Below the pieces are notes generated by a model that worked only from the letters and a program-made list of their open reading frames with translations, was not told where the DNA came from and made no database searches. Below, one piece after another: positions 16,756 to 25,883 of a DNA stretch of 64,000 nt; positions within the stretch are counted from its first letter, which is position 1; each line of letters opens with the position of its first letter. The stretch lies in assembly GCF_000241265.1 (NCBI RefSeq), contig NZ_BAEE01000043.1, forward strand, positions 44,863 to 108,862, written 5' to 3'. This DNA comes from Gordonia araii NBRC 100433 (GTDB lineage: Bacteria > Actinomycetota > Actinomycetes > Mycobacteriales > Mycobacteriaceae). The position numbers were made by a program, and so were the translations under genes.

Positions 16756-18483
16756 TCAGACGAGTCGGCGGACGGCGCCCTCGCCACCGGGCGGCAGCAG
16801 GGCGAGGGCGCGGGCCCCGACGAGAGATCGCAGCTCAGCGGTACTGGTGACGGTGTTCGCCGACCAGTGTCCGGCCCCGTCGGGATGTACCGGCACGATG
16901 CGCCACAACTCGTGATGAGCCACCGCGACCGCGTTGGTGACGGTGATTCGCTCGGCCGGGGCCGCGGTCGCGGCGAGCAGCGCATCCCGCAGCGCCGGAA
17001 CGGTCAGCGCGGTGCCGGCGACCGCGGCGACCGGGTTGCCGCCGAGGCCCAGCAGAAGGCCGCCGTCGGGCAGCCGGGCGAGCAGCAACGAGCCGCCTGG
17101 CCGCACGGGCAGGCCGTCGAGCAACGTGGTCGCCCCGGCCTCGTCGAGCGCGGTACGCAGATGATCGGCGCTGCCGCGGCCGGTCGCGCCGATGATGACG
17201 ACGAGTTCGCCCGGGCGCCGCCGGGAACCGAGCGCGTCAGCTATCGAAGAAGGAGAATCCGGGAGGTGCTCGCCTCGGCCGACCCGCACGCCGAGCCTGG
17301 CCAGGAGTGCGTGCACCGGCAGGGAGGCGGTGTCGGTGATCGCCGCCGATCCGGCGGCACCCACTTCGTCGCCCGACGTGTGCAGGGACGCCCGAAGGGG
17401 CCCGCGGACGTCGAGTCGAGTGATTCCGGCCGCGCGGGCGGTCCCGAGCAGCGCGGCATCGACGACGGCGCCCGTTGCGACCAAGCGGTCCCCGGTCTGC
17501 CATGAACTGCCCCGGCGTCGGGTGTCGTCGCGGCCGTCGGTCGTTTCGGTCACGCGGCCGTCGTCGAGCGTGGACGTTTCCTCGACGCGGATCGTGCGGT
17601 CGGCGCCGGGCGGCAGACGCGCGCCGGTGGCGATCGGCACCGCGGTACCGGGCTCGGCGAGCGGGTCGCCGTCGTGGCCGGCGCGTACCGCCGGTCCGAC
17701 GACGCGCCACGGGCCCGGGCCGCGAACGGCGTAGCCGTCCATCGCCGCGGTGTCGAAAGCGGGAAACTCCGCGGCGGCGGCCAAGGGCCGCGCCAGCACG
17801 GAGTCGAGGCAACGATCGAGATCGTCGGCGGGGAGATCGCCGAGGTCGACGCTGTGCGGGTCGACGGGGGATATCGAGTGCAGTGATGCCGCGACGATGC
17901 CGACCGGTCCGGCGCGCTCCCGCGCGGCGGCCAGGTCCGCGGCGGTGTCGACATCGGCGATCCCGGCGATCGGCACGCCGAGCGCGCCGCCGGGGATCAT
18001 CGACTTCATGGAGGCATCCGCGGTCCGTAGCGCCTGTCGCAGGGCATCGGCGCGCCACACGCCCACGAGATACTGAAGGCGTTCCGACTCGTCGAGGGCA
18101 AAGGCGGCCGGGGCGTTCGCGGACGTGCGGCGCTCGGCGAGTTCGGCGACGGCGGCGGCGGTCAGGAACGGCAGGTCGGCGGCGAGCACCGCGACGTTGC
18201 GGTCGTCGTCGAGGGGGCCGAGCGCGGCAAATCCGGCGGCGACGGCGGCCGCCGGCCCGGCGAACGGCGGCTCCTCCTGTACCTGGATCACACCGTCGCC
18301 GAGGTCGCGTTCCGGGCCGACGACGACGATCCGCCCGGCGCGCGATGCCGCGTGCAGCGCGATGTCGATCAAGCGCCTGCCGCCGACGCGGCTGGCCGGT
18401 TTATCGGCGCCCGCGAGCCGCCGGGCTCGGCCGCCGGCCAGGATCACGGCGTCGAAATCGATCGCTGCGCTCGACCCGTCCAC
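16756..18483 (-). CDS. MobA-MoeA fusion: molybdenum cofactor guanylyltransferase plus MoeA-like domain
   Basis: The 575-residue chain joins two cofactor domains. Residues about 10-190 are MobA-like (DAVILAGGRARRLAGADKP, then VLAADLPFLT), which attaches GMP to Mo-molybdopterin. Residues about 205-575 are MoeA-like, with FDTAAMDGYAVRGPG near 243-256, PIATGARLPPGADRTIRVEE, VIIGATGRGSADHL and LLLGLGGNPVAAVAG. The MoeA half is more divergent than the stand-alone MoeA at 2261-3478 (the central motif is GATGRG rather than TSGGVS), so it may be specialised for bis-MGD assembly. The GTG start is 12 bases after the nitrate reductase stop, and a TACGGT hexamer six bases before it suggests an extra leaderless promoter. 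Confidence 0.9.
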   Translation of the reverse strand: MDGSSAAIDFDAVILAGGRARRLAGADKPASRVGGRRLIDIALHAASRAGRIVVVGPERDLGDGVIQVQEEPPFAGPAAAVAAGFAALGPLDDDRNVAVLAADLPFLTAAAVAELAERRTSANAPAAFALDESERLQYLVGVWRADALRQALRTADASMKSMIPGGALGVPIAGIADVDTAADLAAARERAGPVGIVAASLHSISPVDPHSVDLGDLPADDLDRCLDSVLARPLAAAAEFPAFDTAAMDGYAVRGPGPWRVVGPAVRAGHDGDPLAEPGTAVPIATGARLPPGADRTIRVEETSTLDDGRVTETTDGRDDTRRRGSSWQTGDRLVATGAVVDAALLGTARAAGITRLDVRGPLRASLHTSGDEVGAAGSAAITDTASLPVHALLARLGVRVGRGEHLPDSPSSIADALGSRRRPGELVVIIGATGRGSADHLRTALDEAGATTLLDGLPVRPGGSLLLARLPDGGLLLGLGGNPVAAVAGTALTVPALRDALLAATAAPAERITVTNAVAVAHHELWRIVPVHPDGAGHWSANTVTSTAELRSLVGARALALLPPGGEGAVRRLV

Positions 18484-18489
18484 CGCTCT

Positions 18490-18495
18490 ACCGTA
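18490..18495 (-). promoter_or_regulatory. predicted -10 element before the mobA-moeA fusion
   Basis: TACGGT lies 6 nt before the GTG start and begins immediately after the TAG of the nitrate reductase gene. Co-transcription with that gene is also likely, so this would be an internal promoter. Confidence 0.4.
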
Positions 18496-21400
18496 CTAAT
18501 ACACATCCCGCACATATCGGTGTTCGGCGGCGAGGGCGGCGACGTAGGAGTCGGCCATGTGAGGGGACATGCGTCCCTGTTCGGCGACGATTTCGCGCAA
18601 GGCGTCGTCGACGTCGCGGGCCATCTGATCGGCGTCGCCGCACACGTAGACGTGCGCGCCGCGGTGGATCCAGCTCCACAGTTCTTCTGCGTTGGCCCGC
18701 ATCCGGTCCTGGACGTAGACCTTCTCCTCCTGGTCGCGGGAGAACGCCAGATCGAGCTTGGTGAGCACGCCGGTCGAACGCATCTTCGCGAGCTCGTCGC
18801 GGTACAGGTAGTCCGTCGCCTCGTGGCGCTCGCCGAAGAACAACCAGTTCTGCCCGGTGGCCCCGGTGCGTTCGCGGTCGTGCAGGAAGCCGCGGAACGG
18901 GGCGACGCCGGTGCCCGGACCCACCATGATCATCGGCGCGCCACCGTCGTCGGGCGGGCCGAATTTGGCGTTGGGTGCCACGAAGATCCGCATCGGCGAG
19001 CCCGGTTCGGCATCGGCGAGGTAGGTCGAGCACACGCCGTGGCGTTGAGTGGCCGCCGGTCCGTCGGGCGTCGTGGGTGTGAAGCGAACGGCGGAGACCG
19101 TGATCTCCACGCGCGTGGGGTCGGCCAGCGGCGACGACGAGATCGAGTACAGGCGAGGCGTGAGCGGCTTCAGCACGGCGAGCCAGTCGTCGAACGGCGC
19201 GTTCACCGGGTGCTCCGCCAGCAGGTCCACCGCTTGGCGCCCCCACGACCACGCACGCAGGTCGGCGGGGTGTGCGGCGAGTTCGGCGAAACCCTCGTCG
19301 GGGTGGTGCCGATGGAGCCACCGCAAGAGATCCGGCGTGATCCGGGTGATGTCGAAGTGGTCGGTGAGGGCATCGACGAGCGGGCGGGTCTCGCCCTTGA
19401 CGGTGACCGCCTGTTCGGCGTCGAGCCCGGTGCGCGCGAGCCATTCCTCGACTACGGCCGGCCTGTTCGTCGGCCATACGCCCAGCGCGTCGCCCGCGCT
19501 GTAGGTCAGTGTTCCCTCCGGGAGGGCGAAGGCGAATCGGCGCACGTCCTTGTCGGATTCCGGTCCGGTCAGCCGGGTGTTCTCGACGAGTTCGGTGGAC
19601 AGCGGGTGTTTGCGGGAGAAGGTCGTCGGCACGGCGGCCGCGGGAAGGGCCGCGCCGGCGGTTGATGACTCGGCTTCGGGGCCGTCATCGCCCGCAACTG
19701 CCTCGTCGGCGCCCGCAAGTGCTTCGAGGACTCGCCGCTGCCAGGCGGCGGCATGGTCCTCGTAGTCGGGTTCGCAGGAGGCGCGGTCGACGACCCGGGT
19801 GGCGCCGAGGTCGTGCAGGCGCGCGTCGAGCTTGCGGGCGAATCCGCAGAAGTCGGCGTAGGAGGAGTCGCCGAAGCCGAGGACCGAATACCGCAGATCG
19901 GACAGTTCGTCGTCGGACTCGACGGACGCCAACGAATCCCACAGGGCCACACCGGAATCGGGTGCGTCGCCGTCGCCGGTGGACGCGACGACGAACAGTA
20001 CGTCGCCGGTCAGAGCGTCGATCGACACCTGGTCCGCGCTCGACTCTCGCACCGCGAGACCTGCTTCGCCCAGGGCGGCCGTCAGGGTCGGAATGTACTC
20101 CTCGACCGTCCCGGTCTGCGACGCCCACACGACGCTGACGGTGCGCTGCGCGGGCCCGGGTGCTGCTTCCGCGCCGACCGGCGGTGTCGCGGCGCTCGGC
20201 CCCTCGGGCACGGGCACGCGGGAGAAGATTCCGGCGAGCACGCCGTCGATCCACGCACGGGAGGTGTCCGAAAGCGGGGCGTGCGCCGGGACGGCGGGCA
20301 CCTGGCCGTCGGGCGGGCTGGTGCGCAGGCCGGCGAGCAGCCCGGTGAGGTAGGCGCGCTCGGCGACGGTCAGAGTCACCGGCTCGTCGGCGACCTGGGA
20401 GCCGAACGCGGAGGCGAGGAGGGCGGTGGTGTCGGTCAAGGGCTCTCCAGAGGCAGCAGCAGCGGGGAGGGGTGCAGGGGCCAGCGCGACCGCGCAGGCT
20501 TTGAACTCCGGTTGAAGGGAATCTGGGTCGACGGCGTCGTTGGTGACGGCGTTGATCGCCAGGTCGGCCCCGGTCGCGTCGGCGAAATGCATGGGGACGA
20601 AGCAGGTTCCAGCGGTGATCTTCTCGGTCACCACGGCCGGTGCGTAGGCGACCCCGCGCCGCGACCGGATTTCGACGCGGTCGCCGTCGGCGATGCCGAG
20701 GCGCTGCGCGTCGACAGGATGCACCTCCACAAAGGTCGACGGGTTGAGCTTCATGAGCTTGGCGACCTTGCGGGTCTTGGTCATGGTGTGCCACTGGTGC
20801 GGCAGGCGGCCGGTGGTCAGCGTCAGGGGGAAGTCGTCGTCGGGCATCTCGGCCGGCGGCAGATAGGGCCGTGCGAAGAACTGTGCACGACGCGACGGCG
20901 TGGCGAAGGCGAGTCGGGGAGTGTTGCCGTCCTCGTCGACGAACAACTCCTGGCTGACTCCGTCGTTGAGGTAGCGGATCGGATTGCGGTCGGGTCCGCC
21001 GGGTGCCGCCGGCCATTGGACGGGACCGCTGCGCAGTCGCGAATAGTCGACGCCGCGCAGGTCCCATCCGGTCCGCGGGTTGTGGAAGCCGGTGATCTCG
21101 TCGAATACGGCGGAGGCGTCGGGGAAGTCGAATCCCTCGTCGAAGCCCATCTCTTGAGCGATCCGGCAGATGATCTGCCAGTCGGGGAGAGCCTGGCCGG
21201 GGGCGTGCAGCAGTGGGGTGGTCAGCGTGAGGTTTCGCTCGGAGTTGATCATGACGCCCTCGGACTCCGACCACAGCGCGGCGGGCAGGACGACGTCGGC
21301 GTAGGAGGCGGTCTCGACGTCGGCGAAGGCATCCTGGACGACGACGAACTCGGCATTGGTCAACGCCTTGATGACCTTGTCGCGGTTCGCCATCGACGCG

Positions 21401-22638
21401 ACCGGGTTGGTGCAGATGACCCACAGAGCCTTGATCTTGCCCTCGCCGAGTTCCTCGAAGAGGTCGACGGTGCCTCGTCCGAGGTTGGTGTGGAGCGTGC
21501 CCGGCGCGACGCCCCAGCGCTCCTCGACCTCGGTGCGCTGCGCCGGGTCGAGCACGGCGCGCTGGCCCGGCAGGCCCGGGCCCATGTAGCCCATCTCGCG
21601 CCCGCCCATCGCATTCGGCTGCCCGGTCAGCGAGAAGGGGCCACTGCCCGTGCGACAGATCGCGCCGGTGGCCAGATGCAGGTTGCACAGGGCGTTGGTG
21701 TGCCACGTGCCGTGCGTCGACTGGTTGAGGCCCATCGTCCACAGGCTCACCCAATTGCCGGCGGTGCCGATCCACTCGGCGGCCTGCCGCAGATCGGCCT
21801 CGGCGATCCCGGTGATCTCGGCCACCCGGTCGGCCGGGTAATCGGCCAGGTGCTCGGGCAGCGCGTCCCAGCCGTCGGTGAACTCGGCGATGAACTCCTC
21901 ATCGGTGTGCCCGGCGTCGACGATCAGCCGCAGCAGCCCGTTGAGCAGCGCGAGGTCGGTACCGGGACGCACCGGCAGATACAGGTCGGCCTTCGCGGCC
22001 GTGGCGGTCCGGCGGGGATCGACGACGATGAGCTTCGCACCGGCCTTGACGCGGTCCATCATCCGCAGGAACAGGATCGGGTGGCAGTCGGCCATGTTGG
22101 CGCCGATGACCAGGAACACGTCGGCGTGGTCGAGGTCGTCGTAGCTGCCCGGCGGGCCGTCGGCACCCAGCGACTGCTTGTAGCCGGTCCCGGCGCTGGC
22201 CATGCAGAGTCGCGAGTTCGATTCGATGAGATTCGTGCGGAAGTAGCCCTTGCAGAGCTTGTTGGCGAGGTACTGCGCCTCCAGCGACATCTGGCCGGAC
22301 ACGTAGAACGCGACCGCGTCGTCGCCGTGTCGTTCGCGGAGTTCGACGAAGCGGCGCGCGACCTCGGTGATCGCGGCATCGACGTCGACGGGCACCTGCT
22401 CGTCGTCGCGGTCGGTGCGGTGCAGCGCCGTGGTGAGGCGGCCGGCGGCGTTGAGCATGTCCGCGGTCGTGTTGCCCTTGGTGCACAGTCGGCCGCGGTT
22501 GGCCGGGTGACTCGCCGTCCCTTTGGCGCTCGCGACCGTGCGGTCGGACCCTTCCTTCACCGTCAGTGTGAGTCCGCAACCCACGCCGCAATAGCCGCAG
22601 ACGGTGTCCACGGTGGTCGGCAGCGGTGCGGTCCCCAT
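18496..22638 (-). CDS. assimilatory nitrate reductase fused to a CysJ-like diflavin reductase
   Basis: The 1380-residue protein carries a whole electron-transfer chain. The N-terminus holds a 4Fe-4S site (VCGYCGVGCG, Cys14/17/21 plus the Cys of NRGRLCTKG) and a bis-MGD domain to about residue 720. A CysJ-like linker (YLTGLLAGL, WIDGVLAGIF) leads to an FMN flavodoxin domain (VVWASQTGTVEEY near 837), an FAD domain, and an NADPH domain with MVGPGTGVAPFRGF near 1240, ending YVRDVY as CysJ does. NADPH electrons should reach nitrate without a separate partner. The ATG at 22638 gives the family N-terminus; a longer frame upstream lacks support. Confidence 0.93.
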   Translation of the reverse strand: MGTAPLPTTVDTVCGYCGVGCGLTLTVKEGSDRTVASAKGTASHPANRGRLCTKGNTTADMLNAAGRLTTALHRTDRDDEQVPVDVDAAITEVARRFVELRERHGDDAVAFYVSGQMSLEAQYLANKLCKGYFRTNLIESNSRLCMASAGTGYKQSLGADGPPGSYDDLDHADVFLVIGANMADCHPILFLRMMDRVKAGAKLIVVDPRRTATAAKADLYLPVRPGTDLALLNGLLRLIVDAGHTDEEFIAEFTDGWDALPEHLADYPADRVAEITGIAEADLRQAAEWIGTAGNWVSLWTMGLNQSTHGTWHTNALCNLHLATGAICRTGSGPFSLTGQPNAMGGREMGYMGPGLPGQRAVLDPAQRTEVEERWGVAPGTLHTNLGRGTVDLFEELGEGKIKALWVICTNPVASMANRDKVIKALTNAEFVVVQDAFADVETASYADVVLPAALWSESEGVMINSERNLTLTTPLLHAPGQALPDWQIICRIAQEMGFDEGFDFPDASAVFDEITGFHNPRTGWDLRGVDYSRLRSGPVQWPAAPGGPDRNPIRYLNDGVSQELFVDEDGNTPRLAFATPSRRAQFFARPYLPPAEMPDDDFPLTLTTGRLPHQWHTMTKTRKVAKLMKLNPSTFVEVHPVDAQRLGIADGDRVEIRSRRGVAYAPAVVTEKITAGTCFVPMHFADATGADLAINAVTNDAVDPDSLQPEFKACAVALAPAPLPAAAASGEPLTDTTALLASAFGSQVADEPVTLTVAERAYLTGLLAGLRTSPPDGQVPAVPAHAPLSDTSRAWIDGVLAGIFSRVPVPEGPSAATPPVGAEAAPGPAQRTVSVVWASQTGTVEEYIPTLTAALGEAGLAVRESSADQVSIDALTGDVLFVVASTGDGDAPDSGVALWDSLASVESDDELSDLRYSVLGFGDSSYADFCGFARKLDARLHDLGATRVVDRASCEPDYEDHAAAWQRRVLEALAGADEAVAGDDGPEAESSTAGAALPAAAVPTTFSRKHPLSTELVENTRLTGPESDKDVRRFAFALPEGTLTYSAGDALGVWPTNRPAVVEEWLARTGLDAEQAVTVKGETRPLVDALTDHFDITRITPDLLRWLHRHHPDEGFAELAAHPADLRAWSWGRQAVDLLAEHPVNAPFDDWLAVLKPLTPRLYSISSSPLADPTRVEITVSAVRFTPTTPDGPAATQRHGVCSTYLADAEPGSPMRIFVAPNAKFGPPDDGGAPMIMVGPGTGVAPFRGFLHDRERTGATGQNWLFFGERHEATDYLYRDELAKMRSTGVLTKLDLAFSRDQEEKVYVQDRMRANAEELWSWIHRGAHVYVCGDADQMARDVDDALREIVAEQGRMSPHMADSYVAALAAEHRYVRDVY

Positions 22639-22683
22639 GTGCGCCAATGGTCGTGTCGGCGTGTTTCGCCACCGTCCACGCCG

Positions 22684-22699
22684 TGTTACGCGCTGGTCA
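22684..22699 (-). promoter_or_regulatory. candidate GlnR-type AC-n9-AC box upstream of the nitrate reductase
   Basis: On the minus strand TTGAC-CAGCGC-GTAAC lies 46 bases before the ATG at 22638. It shares GCGCGTAAC with the box between moeA and moaA at 3517-3532. Confidence 0.4.
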
Positions 22700-22810
22700 A
22701 CTTGCCTAATGCGGCCCATCTCACACTTGCGGGCGCCGACGGTCGGCGGGGGAGGTGCGAGTGCTTGTCGACACCGTCGGCGGGTCTCGCCGGATGGACC
22801 GTGGCCGGGG

Positions 22811-23095
22811 TCAGCCGCCGCCGTTCGTCGCGGAGTAGACCATGAGGGCCGCTATCGACGCGAGTAGACCCAGTATGCCGCCGATGAGCGCGTCGGAGCG
22901 GTTCGTCGCGATGCCCCGATCCGCCCGGTCCCACCCGATGAAGCCGGCGACCACGGCGGCGATGCCCACCGCCGCCGTCACGATCTCGGTCGAGAACGGG
23001 ATGAACACGAGCGCGACCGCGACGATACCCAGGGTCAGGGCTGCCAGGCCGACGCCGTTGCGCGGCGGTGGACCCTGATCACGGCTTGATGGCAT
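22811..23095 (-). CDS. small membrane protein (DUF4190-like), unknown function
   Basis: A 94-residue protein with a short proline-rich cytoplasmic start (MPSSRDQGPPPRNG), two hydrophobic segments around residues 15-45 with a GLAALTLGIVAVALVFIPF opening typical of small DUF4190-like proteins, and a last helix at about 70-88. The ATG at 23095 is supported by a TAGGCT hexamer seven bases upstream. It lies alone between the nitrate reductase promoter region and tRNA-Arg, and nothing indicates a pathway. Confidence 0.7.
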   Translation of the reverse strand: MPSSRDQGPPPRNGVGLAALTLGIVAVALVFIPFSTEIVTAAVGIAAVVAGFIGWDRADRGIATNRSDALIGGILGLLASIAALMVYSATNGGG

Positions 23096-23102
23096 AGCGT
23101 CG

Positions 23103-23108
23103 AGCCTA
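23103..23108 (-). promoter_or_regulatory. predicted -10 element of a leaderless transcript
   Basis: TAGGCT is followed by 7 nt and the ATG at 23095. The same hexamer with the same 7-nt spacing precedes the CopD-CtaG gene on the other strand. Confidence 0.5.
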
Positions 23109-23150
23109 TTCGCGTCGTCCCGGCGTCCCGCTGTCGGACGCCGCCAGAGG

Positions 23151-23224
23151 CGCCCCCGGCAGGAATCGAACCTGCGACCAGATCATTAGAAGTGAACTGC
23201 TCTATCCAACTGAGCTACGGAGGC
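23151..23224 (-). tRNA. tRNA-Arg (anticodon TCT)
   Basis: A 74-nt cloverleaf can be drawn: acceptor arms GCCTCCG and CGGGGGC, D stem GCTC/GAGC, anticodon loop CTTCTAA giving anticodon TCT, and T arm GCAGG-TTCGATT-CCTGC. The anticodon stem has one T-T mismatch at its second pair. CCA is not encoded. It should read AGA and AGG, rare codons in such GC-rich genomes. Confidence 0.93.
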
Positions 23225-23282
23225 TGGTGGCCGAGGGCCGCCTGAGAGTATATCCAGCGGCGGGTGCGGTTGGTCGGCTCAC

Positions 23283-23288
23283 TAGGCT
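23283..23288 (+). promoter_or_regulatory. predicted -10 element of a leaderless CopD-CtaG transcript
   Basis: TAGGCT is followed by 7 nt and the ATG at 23296. It decides the start over an in-frame upstream ATG at 23227 that abuts the tRNA gene. Confidence 0.5.
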
Positions 23289-23295
23289 GTTGGGC

Positions 23296-25299
23296 ATGAC
23301 CAGCCACGACGAGATGGACGACCGCAGCCCGGTCGTCCGGGCGCTTTCCGCTGTCCTCGCGGCGGTCGCCGGCATCGTCGCCGTCGTGGCGTTCCTGCCC
23401 TCGGCGCCGACTGCCCGCGCGCTTCTCGGTCTGCGGGACCCGGGTGACGTCACGACGTTCGGCGTCCCCGCGATCACCGCGATCGGCTATGTGGCGGTCG
23501 CGCTCGCCGTCGGATCGGCGATGTTCGCGGCCTTCTTCGTTCCACCGCAGAAGGATCGGGTGCTCGACATCGGCGGCTACCGGGCACTGCGGTGGGCCGG
23601 CAAACTGTTCGGGGTCTGGGTGGTGTGCTCGATCGCCATGATCGCGCTGTCGGTGTCGAACCTGGTCGGCAAGTCCGTTTGGGAATTGGTGAGTTCAGGG
23701 GACTTCTTCACCGCCTATTCGACCGTGGCCGATGCGCGCACCTGGACGGTAACGGCGGCGTTCGCGCTGATCGCGATGGGTTTCGCGAAGTTCGGCATGC
23801 ACTGGGGCTATGTCTTCGGTGCCCTGGGGTTCGGCGTGCTCTCGCTGATGCCGCTGGCACTGACCGGGCACTCGGCGGCGGGCGGCAACCATGACGTGGC
23901 CGCGAACAGCCTCATTCTGCACATCGTGGCAGCGGTCGCCTGGCTCGGCGGGCTGTTCGCCGTCGTGACATACGCGCTCGCGGGCGGGAGGTGGCGCGAA
24001 CTCGCCGTACGCCGATTCTCGCGGACGGCCTTCTGGCTGATCCTCGTCGTCGGCGTTTCGGGAGTGATCAACGCGGCCGTGCGTGTCGGTCTCGCGGACC
24101 TGTTCACCAGCACCTACGGGCTCATCGTCGTCGCGAAAGTCGTGGCGCTGGTGGTACTCGGTGGTTTGGGGGCGCTGCATCGCCGCCGGACCATCGCGTC
24201 CCTCGACGACGAGAGCGATCCGCCGCGGTCGTTGTTCGTACGGTTCGGGCTCGTCGAGTTGCTCGTCTTCGCCATCACCTACGGCATCGCGGTGGCCCTG
24301 TCGCAGACTCCGCCGCCGGAGGGGAGCGTCCGGCCCGACATCACGCCGATGGAGGAAACCCTCGGCTACCGGCTCGACGGTCCGCCGACGCTGGCCAGGA
24401 TGATGTTCGACTGGCGGTTCGACCTGATCTTCGGCACGGCCGCGATCGTGTTGTGCGTCGTCTACCTGCGCGGCGTGTGGCGCCTGCGACGACGCGGCGA
24501 CGAGTGGCCGGTGGGTCGCACCGTCGCGTGGGTGCTCGGCTGTGTCGCGTTGTTGATCGCCACGTCGTCGGGGCTGGGCCGCTACGCGCCGGCGATGTTC
24601 TCGATCCACATGATCAACCACATGATGCTGTCCATGCTGGTGCCGGTTCTCTTGGTGCTCGGCGGGCCGATCACCCTCGCGTTGCGCGCGTTGCCCGTCG
24701 CGGGTCGGGGCAACCCGCCTGGGCCCCGCGAATGGGTGCAGTACGCGGTGAACAGCCCGGTCGCGAAGGTACTCGGACACCCGGCCGTCGCCATCGTCAT
24801 GTTCGTCGGCAGCTTCTACGTGCTCTACCTCGGTGGCCTGTTCAGCGTCGTCGCGCGCTATCACGCGGCGCACCTGCTGATGAACTTCCACTTCCTCCTC
24901 GCCGGCTACCTTTTCTATTGGACGGTGATCGGCATCGACCACGCGCCCTACCGGCTCACCCCCCTCGGCAAGCTGGGCGTCGTGTGGGGAACACTGCCGT
25001 TGCACGCGTTCTTCGGCGTCGCCCTGATGATGACCTCCGCGGTCATCGCCGAGCAGTACTACCGCGGCTTGCTCTTGCCGTGGAACGCCGATCTTGAATC
25101 CGACCAGCGCGTCGGCGGCGGAATCGCCTGGGCGGCAGGCGAGATCCCGCTGGTGCTGGTGATGCTCGCGCTGCTGTTCCAGTGGAGGCGGGAGGACGCC
25201 AAGGAGGCCAGGCGCTACGACCGCAACGCCGAGCGCGACGACGACGCCGAGTTGCGTGAGTACAACGAGATGCTCGCGACGCTGCACCGCGACCGGTAG
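23296..25299 (+). CDS. CopD-CtaG fusion: copper/cytochrome oxidase assembly membrane protein
   Basis: The 667-residue protein has about fifteen hydrophobic helices. The first half (to about residue 350) resembles CopD/YcnJ copper-resistance proteins, with GHSAAGGNHDVAANSLILHIVAAVAWLGG carrying the conserved histidines across two helices. The second half is CtaG-like (caa3-type oxidase assembly), with SIHMINHMMLSMLVPVLLVLG and YHAAHLLMNFHFLLAGYLFYW histidine-rich helices. The same fusion is known as Rv0102 in M. tuberculosis. The likely role is copper handling for cytochrome oxidase. The hydrophilic tail after residue 640 is highly charged (EARRYDRNAERDDD). Confidence 0.88.
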   Translation: MTSHDEMDDRSPVVRALSAVLAAVAGIVAVVAFLPSAPTARALLGLRDPGDVTTFGVPAITAIGYVAVALAVGSAMFAAFFVPPQKDRVLDIGGYRALRWAGKLFGVWVVCSIAMIALSVSNLVGKSVWELVSSGDFFTAYSTVADARTWTVTAAFALIAMGFAKFGMHWGYVFGALGFGVLSLMPLALTGHSAAGGNHDVAANSLILHIVAAVAWLGGLFAVVTYALAGGRWRELAVRRFSRTAFWLILVVGVSGVINAAVRVGLADLFTSTYGLIVVAKVVALVVLGGLGALHRRRTIASLDDESDPPRSLFVRFGLVELLVFAITYGIAVALSQTPPPEGSVRPDITPMEETLGYRLDGPPTLARMMFDWRFDLIFGTAAIVLCVVYLRGVWRLRRRGDEWPVGRTVAWVLGCVALLIATSSGLGRYAPAMFSIHMINHMMLSMLVPVLLVLGGPITLALRALPVAGRGNPPGPREWVQYAVNSPVAKVLGHPAVAIVMFVGSFYVLYLGGLFSVVARYHAAHLLMNFHFLLAGYLFYWTVIGIDHAPYRLTPLGKLGVVWGTLPLHAFFGVALMMTSAVIAEQYYRGLLLPWNADLESDQRVGGGIAWAAGEIPLVLVMLALLFQWRREDAKEARRYDRNAERDDDAELREYNEMLATLHRDR

Positions 25300-25409
25300 T
25301 TCTCCACAGGCGCCGGCGTTGTCCCCAGCTTCCGCGCACGGCCCTGGTGTTCCATCGGCCTGACGCGCGAGGGTGAACGGACCACTGTTTCTCGGCTGGG
25401 GAGGCCACC

Positions 25410-25883
25410 ATGTTCGAAACGCCCATGACCGTCGTCGGCAATGTGATCAGCGAGCCGAAGGTGCGTGTGACGTCGGCCGGGGAGGTGGTGTCCTTCCGCA
25501 TGGCGAGCAACTCGCGCCGCCGTGATCCCGACACCGGCGAATGGGTCAACGACAAGACGCTGTACCTCTCGGTGTCTTGCTGGCGCAAACTCGCCTCCGG
25601 TGTGGCGGCGTCGTTGGAGAAGGGGCGCCCGATCGTCGCCCATGGCACGGTCCGGACGTCGGAATACGTCACCGGTGAGGGCGAACACCGCTCCACACTG
25701 GAGATGACGGCCACCTCGGTCGGGCTCGACCTCAGTCGCTGCATCGTCAAGGTCGTCGGCTTCCCCAACGGCGGTGCAGCACCCGTGGTGGAGGTGGTCG
25801 ATCCGGAGTCGCCGTCGTCGGACGGTGCCGCGCCGGCGGAGGTTGTCGCCGCGGTCGCCGGGAGCGAGGCAGGAGCCGACTAG
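25410..25883 (+). CDS. ssb: single-stranded DNA-binding protein paralogue (SsbB-like)
   Basis: A 157-residue OB-fold protein starting MFETPMTVVGNVISEPKVR, with the SSB segments VSFRMASNSRRRDPDTGEW and LYLSVSCWRKLASGVAASLEKGRPIVAHG. It lacks the glycine-rich linker and acidic DDDIPF-type tail used by the main SSB to recruit partners; its C-terminus is instead acidic and alanine/valine rich. It is therefore probably the accessory paralogue corresponding to Rv2478c rather than the essential replication SSB. A GGGGAGG ribosome site precedes the ATG. It marks the left end of the block syntenic with M. tuberculosis. Confidence 0.88.
   Translation: MFETPMTVVGNVISEPKVRVTSAGEVVSFRMASNSRRRDPDTGEWVNDKTLYLSVSCWRKLASGVAASLEKGRPIVAHGTVRTSEYVTGEGEHRSTLEMTATSVGLDLSRCIVKVVGFPNGGAAPVVEVVDPESPSSDGAAPAEVVAAVAGSEAGAD

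Noticed and set aside
19753..22845. 1030-codon open frame antisense to the nitrate reductase
   Set aside because: It has no recognisable motif and mirrors the GC-skewed codon positions of the real gene, whose cofactor motifs are unmistakable.
23151..23224. tRNA-Arg as an integration site of a genomic island covering the nitrate cluster
   Set aside because: No integrase and no direct repeat of the tRNA 3' end were found in the window.
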